From NCBI GenBank assembly GCA_017467985.1, contig JAFUJY010000173.1, forward strand, positions 1 to 15,922: a stretch of DNA of 15,922 bases. Direction: 5' to 3'. A program made the translations under genes and the position numbers. Below the pieces are notes generated by a model. That model did no database searches, was not told where the DNA came from, and saw only the letters and a program-made list of their open reading frames with translations. Source of the stretch: Bacillota bacterium. Lineage in GTDB: Bacteria; Bacillota; Clostridia; Lachnospirales; Bianqueaceae. Of the stretch, positions 7,785-14,100 are shown piece after piece; the first letter of the stretch is position 1, and every line of letters begins with the position of its first letter.

Positions 7785-7821
7785 AAGACCTCCGGATGGT
7801 TGAACCATTCGGAGGTCTTTT
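7785..7821. terminator. Bidirectional rho-independent terminator between convergent operons
   Basis: A 16-bp stem (AAGACCTCCGGATGGT paired with ACCATTCGGAGGTCTT, one G-U pair) closes a TGA loop and is followed on the plus strand by TTTT. It lies 24 bases after the PII stop and 11 bases past the DUF1638 stop on the other strand; on that strand the stem is followed by a weaker T-rich run. It probably serves both convergent operons. Confidence 0.85.
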
Positions 7822-7831
7822 GATCATATCT

Positions 7832-8596
7832 TCATTTTTCCTGACAGCAAACACTTTTAATTACCATCTTGTCATAGGATGGCTGTATAGTCTCACCGGG
7901 CTGCACAACCAGAAAATCCTCTTCGTTCCAGTTGCCATTCACAAAATCCGCCAGCAGTCGGTTGGAGCCTTCATACTGCAGCAGTTCCATTCCCGCTTTA
8001 TCCGCCATCTCTTGGGCCGCCCCAATTCCCCTTTGATTGGACATCCCCGGCCACGTAATATATGTCACATAGCGATAGTTTTTATACATTTCCCTTTCCA
8101 TATCCAGAAGATACTCCACCGCATCCTCATCGCCATCAAACCGCTCCATATATTCACTGCGTTTACGTTCAATATCTGCCTGGCCAATATCCATCCCCAA
8201 ATCGATCCAACCCTGCGTATAGAAAAAAGTACCTTTTACCTTTTCGAAATACTCACTATATCGCTCTTTACTTCCCATAAAGTGCGTGATACAGTCATGG
8301 GCCCGAGGAATCACCAGGGGAAAACGATTGCTCTTAATTCCAACCAGTGCATTGGAACAGAGACCATATCCCAACAATATGGCCTCTGTTTTTTCAAAAC
8401 CTCTTTGATTGGTATGCAGATCACTGCCGGATTCGATTAGATCTATTTCCTTTTGCAGTGCTTCCCGCAGCAACTGGGGATGTACATGGAGATCCTGCCG
8501 CATGAAAGTGATATCTAACACATTCGGACAGGAGGGGATCACTTGCGCCAATTCCCTTTGGAAAATTTTACAAGCCAGAAGCTTAAAATATCTCAT
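7832..8596 (-). CDS. DUF1638 family protein
   Basis: This 254-residue protein has the conserved blocks I associate with DUF1638: ILLGYGLCSNALVGI (73-87), LVIPRAHDCITHFMGSKERY (94-113) and a later TWPGMSNQ region. C80, H100, D101, C102 and H105 are clustered in these blocks and could bind a metal or cofactor. The C-terminal end carries a CC pair (250-251). No signal peptide or membrane segment is seen, so it should be cytoplasmic. DUF1638 genes are, in my recollection, sometimes found with corrinoid-dependent methyltransferases, but none is in this window. It starts seven bases after the TIR-protein gene, with AAGGAT overlapping that gene's stop region at slightly long spacing, so the two are very likely cotranscribed. 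The molecular function is unknown. Confidence 0.8.
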   Translation of the reverse strand: MRYFKLLACKIFQRELAQVIPSCPNVLDITFMRQDLHVHPQLLREALQKEIDLIESGSDLHTNQRGFEKTEAILLGYGLCSNALVGIKSNRFPLVIPRAHDCITHFMGSKERYSEYFEKVKGTFFYTQGWIDLGMDIGQADIERKRSEYMERFDGDEDAVEYLLDMEREMYKNYRYVTYITWPGMSNQRGIGAAQEMADKAGMELLQYEGSNRLLADFVNGNWNEEDFLVVQPGETIQPSYDKMVIKSVCCQEK

Positions 8597-8603
8597 AGTG
8601 CTT

Positions 8604-10988
8604 TTAATCCTTCAGTTCTGCACAGATCTGCTCATTCTCGGCAATATAATCCGCAATCTCTTGCTTACTCTTACTCTGCTTGATCACATTGCTTACGCAG
8701 CAGCCCAGGCAAATCACAGAAATCACCACCAACAGGAAGTTCAGCACCTTCGTCAGCAGATCAATCAGACCATTACCCGCATTCAAGAAATTCAGGATAC
8801 CCCAGATTACAAATACCGGAACCACCAAAATAGCGTATCCCACCAAAGCATGCTTCAGCTTCAGCGCCGGCCAGATATCAGCAGGCTCACTGCCAGTGCC
8901 GGAAGACACGAACATCAAAGTGCAAGACAACGGCGTACTCAGCAGCAGCGTGTAAATCGTAGAATAAATCACCGGATGATCCCCGCTGAATGAGTTGGAA
9001 TCCCAGGTGAATGCCATAACAACACCCACCACAGCCAACAGTGCAATCAATAACAGCGTCAACGGTCCATTATTTACCGCTCTCTTCTGATCCTGAATCT
9101 TCTTTAACTTTTTCTTATAGCGCACATACAGATTCTTACGACACTGAGCAGCCTTTTCCTGAGAATCCCGCCAATCCCCCAGACTGATAAAGGTGTCCAT
9201 CGCCTCTTTTACATGATGAATCTCTTCCCAGTTCATAGTGGCTTCTGCATCCGCATAACGCAGGTCCTTAATGGCATTTTCACACAGGATGATCTGGCCC
9301 TCGGAATCCTTCCAATGGATGATGGTGCGGAACTTATCAATGGCAGCATTATAATCTCGAATCTTACGCTCGTCAGCGGTCTCCACCAGCTCCTTAAAAC
9401 CATCCTGCCCTTGACGATACACATCCTCCGGAGTGGATTCTTTCAACGCAACGGCTTCATTATATGTATAGTCGGCGCACTTGTCTTCACAGATCTTTTT
9501 CTGTACATCTGCATCCTTCCAACCAGCGATGGAAGTATACAGCTGGATGGCCCGCTGCCACTTTTTGTACTCGGCAGAGCGCTGATTAAGCCCGGCATCA
9601 TTGTAAATAATGTCCTTTCGCTTATCCATCAGCTTCCGGCGCTGCTCATCCGCATCTTCCCAACCGGCGATCTCCTCCAGCAGCTCGATAGCCTCTTCCA
9701 CATCACTCAAATAGGTGCCGCGGCCCAGCTCCATAGCCTCGCTGTAAATGCTGCGCTTCTTGGCCTGCTGAGCATGGCCCCGCATCAAATCTGCCTCATA
9801 GGCCGGTGCATATTCCAGATATTTTTTATAATCCCACTCGGAATCAAACTCCCGATCCACCCCGGTAAAATCTGCCTTCTGGGTAATCTGCAAAGTGCTC
9901 ATCAAACGCACCAAATAAGCATCCGCATACTCAGGGATAAAGTCCAGCGCCTTGTCGGCAAATTCTGCAGCCTGAGACCATTTATGCTGCTCTAGATACC
10001 GCTGGGCACGGTTCAGCAAAGTCTCGATCTGCACACTGGTACCACCCTGGCCGGAACCATCGCTTACCACATTCTGTACAATGGTCTTCTGCTTCGGAAT
10101 AGCCCGCTCCAAATTGGCCTTTAAAGAAGGATAGAACATCATATCAGACATATCCAGTGCCTGAAGATTGCGGAACTCCCTGGGCATGTCATAGGCATCA
10201 ATATTCTTATAACAGGGGATCAGCACCTTGCCGGGCTGACGCTTCATCATATCTAAAAATCTTGCCCACTCATTCTTAACCCAAACTGCGTTAAAATAAT
10301 CTTCCTTGGAGCCGATCACCAGCATCACTTTTGCACTAGACAGCGCTGCATAGATATAAGGCTCGTATTCAGAACCCGCCTTGGCCTTTAATGTAATACG
10401 TGAGAAAAATACACGATAGCCATCCTTACTCAGTTCGGTATAAATATCCTGGGCATCCGCACTGTCATCGGTACGTCTTAAGGTATCATCGTCCGTCTCT
10501 TTATAACAGATAAATACATCATAGGGCGCTTCCTTGGCAACCACCGCCAAAATCTTCTTCTGAATGGCGTCAATATCAGCAGCCTCCTTCTGATATACTT
10601 CTGCAGATACACTATCAGAATTATCTAAAGCTGCCTTGTAGTCATCGTCCTCCTGCAGAGACTGGGGAATCGTGCGGTGACAAGTGGGGATCTTGCGGCC
10701 CGTTGCAGGGTCATCCACATATTCAATACCATATTTACACAGCACTAAGCCCCAATAAGCCTCCGCCTCCTGGGGAAAATCAGCCACGATCGCCTCATAA
10801 ATGGCTGCTGCCTTATCAAACTCGCATGCCGCACGCAGACCGTTAGCCCGGGCGAATAAAGAAATCTTTCTCTCATCATCCACCGCCGGAACCGTCTGAC
10901 GACTGCCACAATATTCACACACCGCAACGGACTGACCCGCAATAAGATCCAGGTCGCCGCCGCACATCTTACACTTAATCATTGCCAT
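8604..10988 (-). CDS. Zinc ribbon-TIR-repeat protein with C-terminal membrane domain
   Basis: The protein has 794 residues from the preferred start; residue numbers here count from the longer in-frame start at 11000. A zinc ribbon (C10, C13, C28, C31) is followed by a helical, TPR-like stretch (about 50-90). The TIR domain (about 157-300) contains PYDVFICYKETD, GYRVFFSR and VMLVIGSKEDYF. E244 in WVKNEW is where NAD-cleaving TIR enzymes have their catalytic glutamate. A long alpha-helical region (about 320-640) follows, with four repeats ending in a (G/H)W.D(A/S) motif (W447, W494, W563, W610). The end has about four membrane segments (about 647-775). ATG 10988 is preferred because GGAG is 6 bases upstream. 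TIR proteins in bacteria act as NADases or make cyclic ADP-ribose signals in defence, but this architecture could have another role. DUF1638 follows in the same operon. Confidence 0.88.
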   Translation of the reverse strand: MAMIKCKMCGGDLDLIAGQSVAVCEYCGSRQTVPAVDDERKISLFARANGLRAACEFDKAAAIYEAIVADFPQEAEAYWGLVLCKYGIEYVDDPATGRKIPTCHRTIPQSLQEDDDYKAALDNSDSVSAEVYQKEAADIDAIQKKILAVVAKEAPYDVFICYKETDDDTLRRTDDSADAQDIYTELSKDGYRVFFSRITLKAKAGSEYEPYIYAALSSAKVMLVIGSKEDYFNAVWVKNEWARFLDMMKRQPGKVLIPCYKNIDAYDMPREFRNLQALDMSDMMFYPSLKANLERAIPKQKTIVQNVVSDGSGQGGTSVQIETLLNRAQRYLEQHKWSQAAEFADKALDFIPEYADAYLVRLMSTLQITQKADFTGVDREFDSEWDYKKYLEYAPAYEADLMRGHAQQAKKRSIYSEAMELGRGTYLSDVEEAIELLEEIAGWEDADEQRRKLMDKRKDIIYNDAGLNQRSAEYKKWQRAIQLYTSIAGWKDADVQKKICEDKCADYTYNEAVALKESTPEDVYRQGQDGFKELVETADERKIRDYNAAIDKFRTIIHWKDSEGQIILCENAIKDLRYADAEATMNWEEIHHVKEAMDTFISLGDWRDSQEKAAQCRKNLYVRYKKKLKKIQDQKRAVNNGPLTLLLIALLAVVGVVMAFTWDSNSFSGDHPVIYSTIYTLLLSTPLSCTLMFVSSGTGSEPADIWPALKLKHALVGYAILVVPVFVIWGILNFLNAGNGLIDLLTKVLNFLLVVISVICLGCCVSNVIKQSKSKQEIADYIAENEQICAELKD

Positions 10989-11001
10989 AATAATCTCCAT
11001 T

Positions 11002-11020
11002 GCTTTCGTCGGGCGAAAGC
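11002..11020 (-). promoter_or_regulatory. Leader hairpin just upstream of the TIR gene ribosome binding site
   Basis: In the minus-strand leader, GCTTTCG pairs with CGAAAGC around a 5-base loop (7-bp stem). It ends three bases before the GGAG of the TIR gene, so it could modulate access to the ribosome. The upstream arm belongs to a 12-base block that is the inverse complement of part of the terminator at 11121-11146. Confidence 0.4.
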
Positions 11021-11073
11021 ATCCTTTCTTTCGGAATATGAGATCGGACTATACATTACTTGCCGTTATTTTT

Positions 11074-11102
11074 ATTGTAATACATTTCTGTGGAAAAAGC
11101 AA
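11074..11102 (-). promoter_or_regulatory. Promoter of the TIR-DUF1638 operon
   Basis: On the minus strand TTGCTT (11102-11097) and TACAAT (11079-11074) are 17 bases apart. The start would be near 11067, giving a leader of about 78 bases that contains the hairpin. The promoter lies downstream of the surface-protein terminator, consistent with separate transcription. Confidence 0.6.
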
Positions 11103-11113
11103 GAGCGGATTGT

Positions 11114-11146
11114 AAACGAAGGGGCGGATGCTTTCGCATCCGCCCC
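11114..11146 (-). terminator. Rho-independent terminator of the surface-protein gene
   Basis: The stem GGGGCGGATGC/GCATCCGCCCC (11 bp) is closed on the minus strand by a GAAA tetraloop and followed by TTCGTTT. It lies 8 bases after the stop of the large surface-protein gene. The T-tract is imperfect, so some read-through into the TIR gene is possible. Confidence 0.75.
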
Positions 11147-11154
11147 CTGGTTTG

Positions 11155-14100
11155 TTACATATTCTGCTTTCTCTTCAACATAAGTGCGGTTACCATACCA
11201 ACCATTGCGATAAACAATACCATCATGGGTACTGCTACATTCGTATTATCACCGGTAGCCGGCTTGTTGGGATCCTTGGAGGATTCTTCGGACTTGGAAG
11301 ACTCTTCGGACTTGGAGGACTCTTCTTCCTTGGATGACTCCTCTTCCTTAGAGGACTCCTCTTCCTTAGAAGATTCCTCTTCCTTAGAAGACTCTTCTTC
11401 CTTGGAGGATTCTTCATCTCCTTCGGATTTATCAATCTCCACATCACTCATATCATACAACGGAGTTTCTTCATCCAAGAAGCGATAGTAGGCAGTCAGT
11501 GCATAATAGCCCTGCTCGGTGGCCATACCATCTACTTCTCCGTTCGCAACATGCTTGAAGCCGCCGCCATCTACATAGAAATCACACATCGCATCCACCA
11601 CGCTGCGGCCATTTTTCACAAATCTCTCATCTGTATGAGGATTCATGCCCAGAGCCGTCAATGCCACGATAACCTGTGCGCTTGACTCACAGGTAGCGTA
11701 ACCATCTGCGGACATGTAACCACCGTCAGTCATCTGTACCTGAGACAACCAGGTCAGAGCCTTGTCCACTGCGGTCTTAACAGCAGCATTGGTCTTATAA
11801 TAGGGTGCCAGCGCCTGAATCGCCATCGCCGTCATATCTGGATCAGATACATTTCCACTCAGCGCCCAACCGCCATCGGTTAACTGACAGCCCAGAATAT
11901 AAGTAATCAGTTCCTCACGAGTCACATTTCCTTCCGGAATCTCATAATCAGCACTGTCAAAGGCAATCAGTGCCCAGATAGGACCATTATGGCCCTGTTT
12001 TTTCACATAGTTCATACTGGCCAGCCCTTCCAGCAAATTATGACCGTCCACATTGGTTACATCCTTGCCAATGGCAGTCAGTGCCAGAATCACACGGGAA
12101 TTCTCTGTGGACTTAGAACGATGCAGCTGTTCGCTGGCATTGATCTCCTCTTCCACAAATTCCAAAACTTCTTCATAATAGCTTTCAGGTACATCTTTGC
12201 CGGATCTTGCCAAACCGATTACAACCCATTCACCGCCCACAGAATTTACTGTGATACCATGCGTCTCTGCCAAGGTCTCCAGGTAGTCTCCTGTGGTCTT
12301 ATAGATATTTTCGATTTTAATAGCATTTTGCTTCAGCTCTGCCAGTCTCGCTTCGGCAGCTACCAGATCCGCCAGCTTCGTTACTAAGCTCTTCTGCGCA
12401 TCACTCAGCTCTTCATAAGCCTTACGGGCAGCAGTAACTTTATCTTCAGATGCCAAAGTAACCGTACCGATGGCGTCGATCAAATCATCCACAGCCTTAG
12501 CAGCTGCCTTATCCGCTGCATCAGCCTTCAATACCGCCAGAGCATCTTCTGCAGCAGTCAGGATGTCATCATTCTCTACCTTCGCCTTCTGCTCATCGCT
12601 CAATTCTTCATAAGCCCCACGGGCAGCCGCAATCTCATCTTCAGATTCCAAAGTAACCGTACCGATGGCGTCGATCAAATCCTCTACAGCTTCTACCGCA
12701 GGATCTGCTTCTGCAACCATCAGATAACAGATATAGGGCTCCTTTTCCCCTTCCTGAACAATAATTCGAATAATTCCCTTTTCCGGAAGAGTCACATAGC
12801 TGCGCTCTGCAGCACCGGTACCATTGATGTAGATGTTCGCATCTTCTGCTGCTGTAACACTAACCGTCAGTACTGCCGTAGGAGTATCTCCCCCATCCTC
12901 TGCAGCCGCAATCGGGTCAATCTCCACTGCCAGAGTGCTGCCGTTTTCAGGAATGGTGATTTCTGTGCCATTCAGCGTAATGACTGTGGGCGCAGTAGTC
13001 TCACCAACTGCAGACTGTGCAACATTGGTTACACGGTTAACCGCACTGACCTCAGTGGACTTCTCACCGATGGCTCCCGCATAAATGCTGGAGGCTGTTG
13101 CCACGCGAATATACGAAATACTATCCAGCGTCACGGGCATACCGTTTTCATCTACAGCCCAGTCAATATCGAACTGGTCACCGCCGGAAGCCAGCGCACC
13201 GGGATGATTGTAGGGATTCATCGCAGTACCATTAATAGTACCATTCGTATTTACATCCACATAACCAAAAACGGGCAGAACAGCCGCCGCACTGCCATAA
13301 GCATCCTTGGCAGAACTGTTCAGTCTGGAACCAGTCACCGTCATAGTCTGCTCCAAAGTCTCGGTCCATGTAAAATAAGGATAAGCAGAAGCCATAGGAT
13401 AACTATAAATTTCACCGCTTTCCCCATCAGAATTGGTCCAAGCAGACTTACCGTCATTGTTAGTATAAGTCATGGTGTAACCCCAATCATTATGATCCTC
13501 ATAATGCTCCGAACCTGCCAGCGTATACCAGGTCTCACCATCCTTAGAAACCTGAACATAACCCGGCTCATGGGCACCATTACCAAAGGAGTTACCATAA
13601 ATTACAAAATCAACGCCATATGGATTGTTGGGACTATTTTCAATGGGGGTATCATACTGATAAACAATATATCCACCGAAGTTACCTAAAGATAGAGTTC
13701 CCCCGCCACCTTTCAGTGTACGCTCAGGCATGGTGCCGTAGCTGGACAGATTGGTATACTGGGAACCAATACACAGATATTCCACAACCCGATCCGGATA
13801 TACATCCTTTGCTCCCCGGCGATTTAATGTAAAGGCATACTGTGTTGCACCCACATCACCGGTAGCTTCATCCGTCACCTGCAAAATAATATTGGTAGTG
13901 GAAAAGGCGTTGACTGCAGTACCGGTAATGGTCAAAGTCGTTGTATAAACATTGTTACCTTCTTCATCCTGGGATACCGCAGTTAACTTATTGGCTGCCG
14001 TAGCAGAACCTTTATAAACATCTATACCCACAGGTACTGTAAAGGTCAGCTCTGCGCTGCTCTGATCCGAAGGAATCAATCCAGAAATGCTATAGCTATT

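Noticed and set aside
7796..8440. 214-codon open frame on the plus strand
   Set aside because: It is the antisense shadow of the DUF1638 gene, begins inside the terminator hairpin and has no recognisable protein features.
10989..11000. ATG at 11000 for the TIR gene
   Set aside because: There is no Shine-Dalgarno match before it, and its own codons form the GGAG used by the ATG at 10988. The four-residue difference does not affect any domain.
11090..11488. Plus-strand frame with LEDSSS repeats, and the array looking like a CRISPR
   Set aside because: The repeat is a contiguous 18-bp in-frame coding repeat of the surface protein on the other strand; there are no unique spacers and no cas genes.
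11466..12324. Functional squalene-hopene cyclase or prenyltransferase
   Set aside because: The domain has the toroid repeat style but is about half the length of a cyclase, is fused into a secreted surface protein, and shows no catalytic DxDD-like motif.
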